This document shows positions 41,706 through 50,820 of a stretch of DNA of 64,000 nucleotides, in pieces. Numbering within the stretch: position 1 is the stretch's first letter; every line of letters starts with the position of its first letter. The position numbers and the translations under genes are program-made. The stretch covers positions 62,001 through 126,000 of the forward strand of contig NZ_JAOTEM010000004.1 in NCBI RefSeq assembly GCF_025628985.1. The letters are read 5' to 3'. Below the pieces are notes generated by a model that was not told where the DNA came from, did no database searches, and worked only from the letters and a program-made list of their open reading frames with translations. This stretch comes from Chryseobacterium edaphi. Lineage in GTDB: Bacteria; Bacteroidota; Bacteroidia; Flavobacteriales; Weeksellaceae.

Positions 41706-44384
41706 CTAAACCAACTCTTTAAAATAAATTTTTGCAACTCCCTCAATATAATTTTCTTTAAGACATTGCACTAATTCTTTCTTTAAAATATCAGACTTCT
41801 TAAATCTTTCAAAATAATAAATTGTTCGATATTCCAATATCCAATAGGGATCAAACTTAGAATAATCAAAACTATCAATGTTCATCAACCATGTGTAATA
41901 ATCAGAATACTTAGGATGAGATTTTTTAATCAATTTCTTTAATTCATTACTAAATTCTAAGTTGTACTTGAAAGCTAGATTGATAATCTGACCAATCATT
42001 ATATTATCGTAAAACCCGTAACCTTGTTCTTGACTCTCATCTGACATATCCGGAACATGAGAAGTATACACCTCAAATAATTTGTCATCGTATTCTATCA
42101 GATCATATATTGTTGCATATTGGTAGAGTTCATTACTAAAGTTTTTTTCCAAACTTTCAGTTATTTTGAGTTTAATATCATTTTTAAATTCATCTTTCAA
42201 AAAGGTAAAAGAGTAAAAAAGTTTTTTGATATATCTCTTATCTAAATCTACATCAATCTTAAACAAATCATCAATTTTCAAAACTTCTTTTATCAAATCT
42301 TCTATTTCTTCATTTGTGGATTTTTCAACGTAAATATTTATTAAACGCCCAAAGCTGTAATTTCGATCTTCATTAATCAGTACATCTAACAGTTCTCTTA
42401 CTTGATCTTTTAGAATGTTATCTTCATTCTTTTCCACAAATCTGATTAAGTGATCGAAAGGTATATTATACTTTCCTTTTACCATCTTTGCCAATAAAAG
42501 AATATTTTCAAATACTTGGGATTTCGATTCATAGGAAATTTCCAACAATTGAACAATCACTAGTATATTGCTAAGAATCCTATTAATCTTTATTGGTTTA
42601 TAGATTCCACTTATACTTTCTAACTGTTCACATGAATAAATAAGATTAAGGATTAAATCATTAATTCTCTCAAAAATATCAAACTGTTCATTAAAATTGA
42701 TTTTACTTAAACCGTATTTCTCAAGCAGATAAACTGAATGCTTTTCATCAATGCTAAAAATCCACATTTCAATAATACTCCAGTCAAATTTTTGATATTT
42801 TTCAGTGATGGGATTTTTTAATGTATATAATGCAAAAATGCACTCCAACACTTTTTTAGCAAAATCCTCGTAATTTGAATAATGCTTAAAAATTAAAAAG
42901 TTATATTTTAGGAACGAGTTTAGCCTAAGAAAAGATGATTTAAGTTCATCATATCTATTGCTGCTAAATGATGAACCGTATTTATCACTGAATGATATCT
43001 TCTGAATTTCTGAAAAACAGCTATCTAAACTATCTCTAGCTTCATCATAGAATTTTTCATCTTTAATATATTTAAAAACATCTAGAAAATAAGGAGTTTT
43101 TTTACGTATCCAAGGTTCATCAAAATCAAAATTGATTTTTGATAACTTTTCTAATATATCTTGCTCGTCACTACCGATGTATGACCATTTAATCAGTCTT
43201 CTGAGTCGGATTAGATTATACGTTAAAACAGTATATTTTATGGGATTATTTGCTCTATCTGTTTCGTTATAAATATTAAAGAACACATCAAAAGCTTCTT
43301 TATAATTCCCCATCAGATAATAGGCATAACCTTTTCTAAGAGTAATGTAAAGAATATCTTCTTCTTTTTTGTCTTCTAATAGTTCTTTTGCTTTCTTAAT
43401 ATTTAGTTTCTCCAAACTACATCTCTCACAATCACAAATACCATACTGAAAAAGATTATGAACACATATCCTGTTTTTTGGACTTTTACCTCTCCATATA
43501 ATATGATTAATATAGTTTACAGAAAGAAAAGTGGTAATGTCCTTTAATTTTCGGTTTTGATCCTCAACAAATATTTCATCAGAATTTAATTTGATCTCAT
43601 TATCACTCAGAATAATAGAATCTATCAGATCAAAAAACTCCTCATTGTCCGTGTAGAATGTAAAGCCGTCTAAATTTGTGATGTTTTCATCTGAGCCTTT
43701 AAACGGGGGAAGACTACTAATAACATTTGGAGGAAGAACATATATGATATCAAACAACTTAAGTGTATGGTCAATTTTATCAATAATATGCATGCTTTTA
43801 ATCTCCTCTTCTACTATTGCATAATCAGACTGTGTACTGTCGCTGAGAAATTTTTTTTTCCGAATCTGCGCTAATTTTGAAGTCTCAATGTGATCAAGAA
43901 ATTGCGCTAGCGTATCTTCATTGAGAAAATTCACCGCAGGTATGTATAATCTGATAAAATTACTTCCTTTATCCTTTTGTATTTCGATTCTTTCTTTGAG
44001 AGAAGGGTCATTTTGTAAATCATACCAATAAACTTGTTTAGTGGTCAAATCACAAAGCGTGAAAATTATAGCTTCATCAAACTCATTATAGTAATTGATT
44101 GCATTTCGCAAACTAATCTGATGTGAAATCGTATGATAATGAACATCCTTTTTCTTTTTAAGAACTTTTGGATGATCATTTGTGCCTTTATTCTGATTTC
44201 TAAAGAAAAATATATGTTCATTTTTTTCATTTGTTACATCAAAATAGAAATCTGTTCCATTATCTTCTCCCGCTGAGGCTGAATGCTCTTTTAGTTTCAT
44301 ACCCATTTGAAATAGTAAATTTCTAAGTGTACCTTTTAGTAAATCATCAGCTTCTTTTCTTATATGGTCATTATCAAATTTCAT
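41706..44384 (-). CDS. DUF4365-like nuclease fused to long helical region
   Basis: An 892-residue protein. The first 170 residues resemble DUF4365, a PD-(D/E)XK-type nuclease domain. The pattern AGEDNGTDFYFDV (Asp41, Asp45) is followed by FFRNQNKGTND (Gln64-x-Lys66), matching the usual D-G-x-D...QxKG arrangement. The remaining 700 residues are helical and rich in Leu, Ile, Glu and Lys. They include a TPR-like stretch (AYYLMGNYKEAFDVFFNIYN) and a four-cysteine patch near residues 314-325 (GICDCERCSLEK with an upstream His/Cys). It is transcribed alone. The layout of nuclease head plus long repeat sensor is that of many defence effectors, but no described system is clearly matched. Confidence 0.62.
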   Translation of the reverse strand: MKFDNDHIRKEADDLLKGTLRNLLFQMGMKLKEHSASAGEDNGTDFYFDVTNEKNEHIFFFRNQNKGTNDHPKVLKKKKDVHYHTISHQISLRNAINYYNEFDEAIIFTLCDLTTKQVYWYDLQNDPSLKERIEIQKDKGSNFIRLYIPAVNFLNEDTLAQFLDHIETSKLAQIRKKKFLSDSTQSDYAIVEEEIKSMHIIDKIDHTLKLFDIIYVLPPNVISSLPPFKGSDENITNLDGFTFYTDNEEFFDLIDSIILSDNEIKLNSDEIFVEDQNRKLKDITTFLSVNYINHIIWRGKSPKNRICVHNLFQYGICDCERCSLEKLNIKKAKELLEDKKEEDILYITLRKGYAYYLMGNYKEAFDVFFNIYNETDRANNPIKYTVLTYNLIRLRRLIKWSYIGSDEQDILEKLSKINFDFDEPWIRKKTPYFLDVFKYIKDEKFYDEARDSLDSCFSEIQKISFSDKYGSSFSSNRYDELKSSFLRLNSFLKYNFLIFKHYSNYEDFAKKVLECIFALYTLKNPITEKYQKFDWSIIEMWIFSIDEKHSVYLLEKYGLSKINFNEQFDIFERINDLILNLIYSCEQLESISGIYKPIKINRILSNILVIVQLLEISYESKSQVFENILLLAKMVKGKYNIPFDHLIRFVEKNEDNILKDQVRELLDVLINEDRNYSFGRLINIYVEKSTNEEIEDLIKEVLKIDDLFKIDVDLDKRYIKKLFYSFTFLKDEFKNDIKLKITESLEKNFSNELYQYATIYDLIEYDDKLFEVYTSHVPDMSDESQEQGYGFYDNIMIGQIINLAFKYNLEFSNELKKLIKKSHPKYSDYYTWLMNIDSFDYSKFDPYWILEYRTIYYFERFKKSDILKKELVQCLKENYIEGVAKIYFKELV

Positions 44385-44461
44385 TCAATGAAGATATTAA
44401 AAAAGTTGTAGGAAGATAAATAAGTTATTATATTTCTTACATATATCTAAATTATTTTTCA

Positions 44462-45169
44462 ATGAACACCGATAACTACTTTGTGAGTTTTGACCCGACT
44501 CCAGATCATATGGACGAGATTTATTCGTGGACTACATTTCCACCAAATAATTTTCCTTCTATTGACCAATCATATCGAAAGAAAAATATCTGTATTGTAA
44601 CAAAAGAAAACAAAGTCGTTGGATTTTTTGCTTATAAACTAACATCGAGATGTGTTGAAATAGTGATCGCTGAAACAAAGAAAGAATTCAGAAGCACAGG
44701 AATAGCAAAATTACTCCTAAACACTCTATCAAAACATCTGAATCCGAAAGGATATTTAGCTTATCATCTATATTGTGCACCTGAGGAATCTCAGTATGCA
44801 TGGAAAAAATTGGGATTTGAATATTATCCTGAAAGTCAATATGGAAAAGCAGATAAAAAGATTGAAATGTTCAAGATTTTTGGAGATTGCTGTACAGTTG
44901 TTGAAAATAGTAAAAATATAAATCCAACAGATAATGTCATTAAGATTTGGGATTATAATATAGGCGAAGATGATGATTTACCAAGGTGGATTGTAAAATT
45001 CGATATGGTAGAAAATTCAAAGAAACTTGTGAAGCCATTTTTATTTTTCGGTGAGGATGATTGGAAAATTAAAGTAATAACTCAAGATGGTTCGCAATTT
45101 TGTCGCTATAAAGATTATGACAGAAAAAGTGAAGTGACACGATGTTTCTATATTGATGAATTAAAATAA
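44462..45169 (+). CDS. GNAT-family acetyltransferase with extra C-terminal domain
   Basis: A 235-residue protein. The N-terminal 130 residues carry a GNAT fold: strand NKVVGFFAYKL, then the acetyl-CoA loop KKEFRSTGIAKLLLNTL (R/Q-x-x-G-x-G/A type), and the late strand YAWKKLGFEYYPES. The last 100 residues form a separate beta-rich part of no known family. It lies 38 bases before the Mrr-like gene on the same strand and may be co-transcribed. In a defence island it could be a toxin-type acetyltransferase or cargo; the substrate is unknown. Confidence 0.72.
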   Translation: MNTDNYFVSFDPTPDHMDEIYSWTTFPPNNFPSIDQSYRKKNICIVTKENKVVGFFAYKLTSRCVEIVIAETKKEFRSTGIAKLLLNTLSKHLNPKGYLAYHLYCAPEESQYAWKKLGFEYYPESQYGKADKKIEMFKIFGDCCTVVENSKNINPTDNVIKIWDYNIGEDDDLPRWIVKFDMVENSKKLVKPFLFFGEDDWKIKVITQDGSQFCRYKDYDRKSEVTRCFYIDELK

Positions 45170-45207
45170 TTGCTAAAATACATTCAAGGTTTATTACATT
45201 CTGAAAC

Positions 45208-46170
45208 ATGATGACTCCCACAAAAAAAGATGAATTAATTCGTGATACTCTTGTTTTAGAAAATTCTATAACAAGCCCAAGAGATGATCGAGAGATTTGC
45301 TTTACATTTCATCAAGTCATTTCAAAATTGTTGTCGAACGACGGTTTTACAACTATACTCAACCCAAGTCCAGACACAAGCAATTTTGATTTTATGTGCA
45401 TTAAGCAAGATTCTCGAGAAAGAATATGCATTTCTCTTCAGAATTCCACTAAGAGTGTGAAGGAAGATCGGGTACATGAGAGAGTTTCGTTTGCATTCAA
45501 CTACCCTTATGATCGTATCATCTTATTCGCACCTAAAGGGTTTACTTCAGCATGTTATCGCTTTGTAAATATTGCTGATCCTTTAAAAGTGGAACTCTTA
45601 AACTTGGATGACCTTAAATCCTGGACATCAAAAATCGAAATAGAAGCTGATCTAAATTCTCTTGAATATGAAGACATCATCAAAATTGTAAGTAAAACAT
45701 TCATTGAAAAAATTGCTCAAGATTCTAACTATTTACTAAAACTTGAATGGAGGGAATTAGAAAAAACTATTACTGAAATATTCGAGGGTTTAGCATTTGA
45801 TGTAGTACTAACACCTCCAAGTAAAGATGGTGGCAAAGATATTATATTAGAAATCAATAAAAAGGGAACTTTAGTGAAGTATCTTGTTGAAGTTAAACAT
45901 TGGAGGTCTCAAAAACAAGTTGGACATAAATATGTTAAAGATTTTTTGAAAGTAATCTGCAATGAGAAAAGAGAAAGCGGACTATTATTGTCAACTTATG
46001 GTTTTACGTCAAATGCTTTTGAAGGTTTAACAGAATTGGAAAGAAAAAAAATCAGGTTTGGAAACGAAGAAAAAATAGTTTCGCTTTGTAAAACTTATTT
46101 GAAAGTGAAATCCGGAATTTGGACACCTTTACAGGATTTGCAGGAAACACTTTTTGACAAAACTTTTTAA
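45208..46170 (+). CDS. Mrr-like restriction endonuclease
   Basis: A 320-residue protein. The C-terminal half is an Mrr_cat-type PD-(D/E)XK domain: helical start LEWRELEKTITEIFEGLAFDVVLTPP, then SKDGGKDI (Asp211) and VEVKHW (Glu228, Lys230), then the HKYVKDFLKVI helix and GLLLSTYGFTSNA strand. The N-terminal half (about residues 20-140) has the same order of elements, NFDFMCIKQ then ERICISLQNS, but without the catalytic Glu and Lys, so it may be a degenerate duplicate used for DNA recognition. It could cut modified or foreign DNA. The stop faces the DUF3945 gene 16 bases away. Confidence 0.78.
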   Translation: MMTPTKKDELIRDTLVLENSITSPRDDREICFTFHQVISKLLSNDGFTTILNPSPDTSNFDFMCIKQDSRERICISLQNSTKSVKEDRVHERVSFAFNYPYDRIILFAPKGFTSACYRFVNIADPLKVELLNLDDLKSWTSKIEIEADLNSLEYEDIIKIVSKTFIEKIAQDSNYLLKLEWRELEKTITEIFEGLAFDVVLTPPSKDGGKDIILEINKKGTLVKYLVEVKHWRSQKQVGHKYVKDFLKVICNEKRESGLLLSTYGFTSNAFEGLTELERKKIRFGNEEKIVSLCKTYLKVKSGIWTPLQDLQETLFDKTF

Positions 46171-46186
46171 AAATACGATCTAAAAT

Positions 46187-47548
46187 TTACATTTTTCGAC
46201 CTTTACCTTTACTTTGATTTCTGCTTAGCTCTTTTTGTTCTTTCTTCGGATTCTTAAACGAAAACTCAAACCTTCCAATATTCTTATCGAAACTGATGTA
46301 GCCTTGGTATTTCTTTCCTTTGCTGTCGGTGAGTCCGTTGATGTAGGCGGTCTCGCCCGCTTTGAGTTTTTCGATCTGCCATTGGTGGAGGGGTTTGCCT
46401 CTGAAGGTGGTGGGTATTTCTGTGTTGAGAGGGTTTTGGAAGGTTTTACTTTGTAAGTGGTTTTGTAAGCTATTGATGCTTTTGTTGATGTTTCTGTTGA
46501 ATAGGAACTCTACATATCTTTTTTCAGCATTGAACTGGACGGTGGCATGGAAAAGAGTTCCTCTTTTGGAGAGCATGTTTTCAATGGGTAAGGGTTTGCC
46601 TTCTTTAAGGGTTTTCTTTTGTTCTTCGTTAAGGGTAACTCCGGAAATGACTAAGGGGATTCTGATATGCTCTGCTCTTAATGCGATGAGTTCATTGGTC
46701 AGTCGGTCTCTGCTGATGACGGATGGAGTCAGTTCATCGGTCATGGGGTTGATGAGGTTGACGACCCTGCCCATGTTTCCTGTTTCCAAGAGATTGAGTT
46801 GGTCTTCTTTCGTGAACTCATGACCGAAAAGTTTGGTGGTAAAGTCGGGTTCTTTTCTGATGGGATGAATGCGGACTTCGAGATATCCAACATCGTTGAG
46901 TCTTAAAGAAAGTCTGACATCCATGGTGGTTTTGATGCTTCCCTGATTGAACGTAATGGGAATTAAGGTGGGTGTTTTATATCCTTTGAGTAAAGGTTCC
47001 AAGGCGTTGAGCTGTTCGAGTTTTTCCTTCGTTAGATTGAGCTTGCTCATGATGTTCCAATCGATCTGTTCGGGGAGATAGCGGTATTGATTTTCTGTGA
47101 GGTGAGGGTGAATATTTTTACTTTGTTGGAATTGGCTGAATTTATTTTGACGCTCGAGTTGTGCCTGGACTGCATCGATGGAAACTGCATAGTCTTTAAG
47201 CTCATCAATTTCTTCTACGGTTGCCTGATCGATGTAATTTTGGAGGTCATTGGCGGTTTCCTTGGCTTCGTATTCAGTGACTTTGAAGAAGGTGAATTCT
47301 TCCGGGTTTTTTAACTGGTGGTAGAAGTCTGAATAGAATTGGGTGAAACTGTCATCTTTTGGGTCGATCTTGAGGATTTGATCTGAATGTTCTTGGTTGG
47401 GTGACGTTTGGTTGATGGTACCGTCTGGGTTGATGTTTTGGATAATGCCGATGGTATTCCTGGTGTTGTGGAGAACCAAGAGCGTGTCGGAGGACTGCAT
47501 ATCTTTATTATGTGGGTCTGGTTGTGGTTTATCTTTATTCTTTTCCAT
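46187..47548 (-). CDS. DUF4099/DUF3945 domain protein, copy 1
   Basis: A 453-residue protein. The N-terminal 110 residues share a conserved element-specific region (SSDTLLVLHNTRNTIGIIQNIN). A DUF4099 domain follows (about 155-240, PEQIDWNIMSKLNL...LLKGYKT), then repeated DUF3945 units (KEGKPLPIENML; RGKPLHQWQIEKLKAGETAYINGLTD). The family is found almost only on Bacteroidetes conjugative elements, usually beside topoisomerase III. Its function is unknown. A paralogue lies at 57673-59112, close to topB. The C-terminus is short and basic (KGKGRKM), and the coding sequence is less AT-rich than the neighbouring defence genes. Confidence 0.88.
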   Translation of the reverse strand: MEKNKDKPQPDPHNKDMQSSDTLLVLHNTRNTIGIIQNINPDGTINQTSPNQEHSDQILKIDPKDDSFTQFYSDFYHQLKNPEEFTFFKVTEYEAKETANDLQNYIDQATVEEIDELKDYAVSIDAVQAQLERQNKFSQFQQSKNIHPHLTENQYRYLPEQIDWNIMSKLNLTKEKLEQLNALEPLLKGYKTPTLIPITFNQGSIKTTMDVRLSLRLNDVGYLEVRIHPIRKEPDFTTKLFGHEFTKEDQLNLLETGNMGRVVNLINPMTDELTPSVISRDRLTNELIALRAEHIRIPLVISGVTLNEEQKKTLKEGKPLPIENMLSKRGTLFHATVQFNAEKRYVEFLFNRNINKSINSLQNHLQSKTFQNPLNTEIPTTFRGKPLHQWQIEKLKAGETAYINGLTDSKGKKYQGYISFDKNIGRFEFSFKNPKKEQKELSRNQSKGKGRKM

Positions 47549-47604
47549 AGCTTTTTACTGTTTAATGTTTAAAGTACAGGATTTAAGCAAGTGGTTGTGA
47601 GCAG

Positions 47605-48558
47605 ATGATTTGGCTGGCATCTGTTGACGCTATATGGCTTCGCAGCGTTGAACTTGTACAGCTTGCAACTGAATCAACGTTAGGACGTTTTAATTATTTA
47701 TGTATATTTGATTGCATATTAATTTCTGTTCTTCGGGCTGTGGAAAATTATGAACCCTATTTTGTCGAATCATTGTCAGTCGTGGATGAAGATAAATTCC
47801 ACTATGTTCTGGATGTCGTTCCTCCTCGTTCTGTAATGGGAGCTTGGGATGAGGATTTCTATTTTGAAATGCATCTAACCACCAGAAATTATCCGTTGAA
47901 TTATCCTGATTTTGTTCGGAATTACATTCACATCCATCACATCAATGGGGATACCATCGAACTATTTGAGGGTGAATTTTTTGAAGACAGTTGTTCTGAA
48001 GAACCGTTTGAGTATAGAAGCTTGGAAGTGAAGAAATTTGAGAAATCGGAAAGGTCTGAATGGAAAGCAAAGTGTATTGGATTGGAAAATAGGATCAGAA
48101 AAGTAATGAGTGAAAAATTACCGGAATATTCTAAGATGCGTAAAAAGGTTGTTCAACACTATCAGAAAATCTATGAGAACTCTAAAACAGCAATACCTAC
48201 TTTTGGTTTGACAGAAGAAATGGTGGAAAAACCCTATTTATTTGCCTGCCTGTTTAATCTCTTTAATCAAAACCCTTATGAAGACAGCTTAAATCAACTG
48301 ATAGATTCTGAGTATGATCATCCGAAACAGATAAAGAGCTGGAAGGACCAATTTGATAAATTAAATATAAAATTTCAAAATTTACAGCATTCAGATGTTT
48401 CAGACTACCCGCTGGTAAGAGATCATATGATTGCATTTTATCAGCGAACCTTTCAATATATGATGCCTTCTTTATTACTCAATTACAGGAATGTTGATGA
48501 AAAAGGCTATTATGAGTATTTCAATGATCTGATGACCAAACTGAAAGAAACTGAATAA
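47605..48558 (+). CDS. Unknown protein, first gene of 47.6-50.1 kb cluster
   Basis: A 317-residue protein I do not recognise. The N-terminal 130 residues look beta-rich (YFEMHLTTRNYPLNYPDF, then YIHIHHINGDTIELFEGEF). The C-terminal 180 residues are helical and include EKPYLFACLFNLFNQNPYEDS. No signal peptide is convincing. The listed start at 47605 may be too early: a TATATTTG promoter-like element lies at 47703-47710 inside the frame, so a GTG at 47740 is an alternative. The gene is divergent from the DUF3945 gene and leads a series of four same-strand genes of unknown function. Confidence 0.6.
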   Translation: MIWLASVDAIWLRSVELVQLATESTLGRFNYLCIFDCILISVLRAVENYEPYFVESLSVVDEDKFHYVLDVVPPRSVMGAWDEDFYFEMHLTTRNYPLNYPDFVRNYIHIHHINGDTIELFEGEFFEDSCSEEPFEYRSLEVKKFEKSERSEWKAKCIGLENRIRKVMSEKLPEYSKMRKKVVQHYQKIYENSKTAIPTFGLTEEMVEKPYLFACLFNLFNQNPYEDSLNQLIDSEYDHPKQIKSWKDQFDKLNIKFQNLQHSDVSDYPLVRDHMIAFYQRTFQYMMPSLLLNYRNVDEKGYYEYFNDLMTKLKETE

Positions 48559-48618
48559 ATAGTAATCACTCTGTTGCAATAAAACGACTTGATGTGTAAT
48601 AAATAATGCTCGTAATCA

Positions 48619-49344
48619 TTGAATCTAGCGAAGACCTTTTTTTACCAAGCCCTGATCAGTTCAATCGAGCTGGAATCAATGAACATTGTATTTTTGAAAT
48701 ACATCAGTTCAAAGAAAAAATATATTTTCAGGCTGGTCAATGGGCAGAGTGATAGAATCGATTTTCTGGAAATGAGGGTCTATTTTAATCGGAAGTTCAT
48801 GACTTGTACTTTAAAATCAGTACATGATCAATCTTTGTTTGAAAAGGATCTGCCGTTTCACTCAGACGGCTTTTTTAACAGACATACTTTTTTGTTCAAT
48901 TCAAATCCTATTGATAGTTGGTTTCCTGAATCTGTCACCTATAGATTTGAACATTCTGCGGAATCTTTGACAGAATGCCTTAGTCAGATAAGTCAGGATC
49001 TGACAAACCAGGGAAGATCATTCTTTACGACAGATGTTGAACTCAGTCCGATCTTTTTATTGGGCAGGAATTATATCGATGAGCTGCAAGTAGACAAAGA
49101 TCAGCTGGCCAGTGAACTACAGTATGAAACGGATATCGGACGATTTTTTAAAATGATCGAAAATGAAACATATAAGGATTTAATAGATCATCTTTCTGAA
49201 GTTTGGATATTTCCGAAGGAAGATGATCTGAGAGATTATTCGCTGGAAGACAAAAAGTATTATTTTGCATTTAATTTACTGTATTATCACATTAATCAAG
49301 GGAGAAAAAAAGTAATTCGAAATTCGATCTATCGGGATCAGTAA
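48619..49344 (+). CDS. Unknown protein, second gene of cluster
   Basis: A 241-residue protein of unknown family, soluble, without signal or membrane segments. The first half is beta-rich (KKYIFRLVNG, RVYFNRKFMTCTLKS) and the C-terminal half is helical (QVDKDQLASELQYETDIGRFFKMI, LEDKKYYFAFNLLYYHINQGRKK). The frame opens with TTG at 48619; ATG at 48679 is an alternative start. A different frame from ATG 48606 stays open for about 48 codons across the same stretch, so either the start region is uncertain or a frameshift has occurred. It follows the 317-residue gene by 60 bases. Confidence 0.55.
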   Translation: MNLAKTFFYQALISSIELESMNIVFLKYISSKKKYIFRLVNGQSDRIDFLEMRVYFNRKFMTCTLKSVHDQSLFEKDLPFHSDGFFNRHTFLFNSNPIDSWFPESVTYRFEHSAESLTECLSQISQDLTNQGRSFFTTDVELSPIFLLGRNYIDELQVDKDQLASELQYETDIGRFFKMIENETYKDLIDHLSEVWIFPKEDDLRDYSLEDKKYYFAFNLLYYHINQGRKKVIRNSIYRDQ

Positions 49345-49393
49345 GTTAAAGTTGAGCTATAAAAAAAAACCTAGTAAAACAATTTAAAAATGA

Positions 49394-49927
49394 ATGATTA
49401 TGATAGAAAGTGATTCTGACCAGCTGCTAAAGTACAAATACATATTTCCTGAAAAGTATGCATCCGAACATATTGTGGAGGTTAGGGATGAATTGATGAG
49501 AAGGGGAATCGATGTTTTGGCTTTTGATGATGATACCTACATTGACTGTGCTATTTGGGAATTACCTTCAGGCTGGAACAACGTCTTAAAAGCAATGTTT
49601 TCCAAACTTAAAACTTTGGGTTGGAAATCTGATACTAAGCTTCATTATAACTTTTCCTTTGGCTCTATTACCATCGAAGGATTGAGGGACAAAAGCAATG
49701 TTCAATGGAATGAAATTGTTGAGCAATTTATTGTAAAACTTCATCAAACCTGCTGCCGCTGTTCATCTAAGGATCATGTTGAACATTTTGAGGATGAATT
49801 TCTTTGTCGCAGTTGTATGCTGGAAATCTTTTCCAGAAGAACAGTTGATGATCTATCCGATAAAGGATTTAAATTTTATAATTCCCCGATCTACAGCAAT
49901 GAGGAGGGATTTTATCAATTTATCTAA
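49394..49927 (+). CDS. Unknown zinc-ribbon protein, third gene of cluster
   Basis: A 177-residue protein. The C-terminal part has a four-cysteine zinc-ribbon pattern (CCRCSSKDHVEHFEDEFLCRSC, about residues 118-139: CxxC, 16 residues, CxxC). The N-terminal two-thirds is mixed alpha/beta with a hydrophobic ELPSGWNNVLKAMF segment. Two start codons lie close together (M1 and M3). I know no family. The stop overlaps the next small gene by 29 bases. The zinc ribbon suggests nucleic acid or protein binding. Confidence 0.6.
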   Translation: MIMIESDSDQLLKYKYIFPEKYASEHIVEVRDELMRRGIDVLAFDDDTYIDCAIWELPSGWNNVLKAMFSKLKTLGWKSDTKLHYNFSFGSITIEGLRDKSNVQWNEIVEQFIVKLHQTCCRCSSKDHVEHFEDEFLCRSCMLEIFSRRTVDDLSDKGFKFYNSPIYSNEEGFYQFI

Positions 49928-50078
49928 TCGCGCAGCCATCGTCAGTGATGATGCCGGAATTCAGAAAATCAATATGAAGCCTACTGCAGAAGATGTAAAA
50001 ATATTTCCAAAAGACAAAGTCTACCGTGCTTTGCAGTGGTGCCAGAACGGTAATGAGCCTGAATATCCTGAGTTTTGA
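49899..50078 (+). CDS. Small overlapping protein, fourth gene of cluster
   Basis: A 59-residue protein starting at ATG 49899, inside the end of the preceding gene but in another frame. Its protein-like tail (GIQKINMKPTAEDVKIFPKDKVYRALQWC, ending NEPEYPEF) argues that it is translated. It may be a separate coupled gene, or the true C-terminus of the 177-residue protein displaced by a frameshift near 49900. Unknown function. Confidence 0.45.
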   Translation: MRRDFINLSNRAAIVSDDAGIQKINMKPTAEDVKIFPKDKVYRALQWCQNGNEPEYPEF

Positions 50079-50395
50079 AACAGCGTACACGAATACATTT
50101 TTACCATCGTTAAGCTAATACACAGTGCTTTCAACAGTCACAAATTCTTCCAGGTCTATTGCTTTGGAGAGTCTGTTCAATTTCTTGCTATCCCTCTACG
50201 GTACTATCCTGGAAGTATAAATTTTATTTGATGAATACAGTTGTAAAAATTTATGAATTCTTACGGTAACTTTTAAAAGAATAATTGGAGAGCAAAAATA
50301 TCTCAGTAAAGATTTTTAATTTTGATAGATCATCCTTCGATGAAGAGTGCAAAGATTTTGTTTCGGAATAAAAGACACGCTTAACATCTATAATC
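50079..50395. other. Gene-free gap before response regulator
   Basis: 317 bases with no gene on either strand. A partial -7 element TAATTTTG (50317-50324) lies 72 bases before the response regulator and could be its promoter, but no matching -33 element is seen. Confidence 0.4.
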
Positions 50396-50758
50396 ATGAC
50401 TAAAAAAAGAATCTTAATTTTCGATGATGACGCTGCGATTCTCGATGCTATGAAAATGATTTTTCTCGAAAACGGCTATGAAGTAGACGTTTCGCAGACT
50501 TCAAATAATGTGGAGGAACGTGCAGCCGGCTTTCAGCCTGATCTGATCCTGATGGATTATCTGATTCCGGATATTGGAGGCGTAGAAGCAATTACAAGAC
50601 TTCGCAGAAATCAAAAATTCAAACAGGTACCGGTGATATTGGTCAGTGCGAGTACCAATATCGTAAAGATAAAAAATATTTCGCAGGCCAATGATTTTTT
50701 AAGAAAGCCATTTGATCTGTGGGATTTAGAGGCGATGGTTACTAATTATCTTTCATAA
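50396..50758 (+). CDS. Single-domain response regulator (CheY-like)
   Basis: A 120-residue receiver domain with nothing attached. The acidic pocket is in RILIFDDDAAIL, the phospho-acceptor is Asp54 in ILMDYLIPD, the Ser/Thr switch is in VILVSAS and the conserved Lys is in FLRKPFD. With no output domain it would act through a partner protein. It faces the PAS histidine kinase gene, which ends 62 bases away on the other strand, and is probably that kinase's partner. A second stand-alone receiver lies at 53675. Confidence 0.9.
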   Translation: MTKKRILIFDDDAAILDAMKMIFLENGYEVDVSQTSNNVEERAAGFQPDLILMDYLIPDIGGVEAITRLRRNQKFKQVPVILVSASTNIVKIKNISQANDFLRKPFDLWDLEAMVTNYLS

Positions 50759-50820
50759 GCTTTTATCAATACACTAAAGAGCGGGTAAAACTTGTTCTCA
50801 GGATCTGCAATACACTGATC

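Noticed and set aside
46362..46823. 153-codon plus-strand frame opposite DUF3945 copy 1
   Set aside because: Shadow of the real gene on the other strand; composition (Leu, Ser, Trp) is typical of antisense reading.
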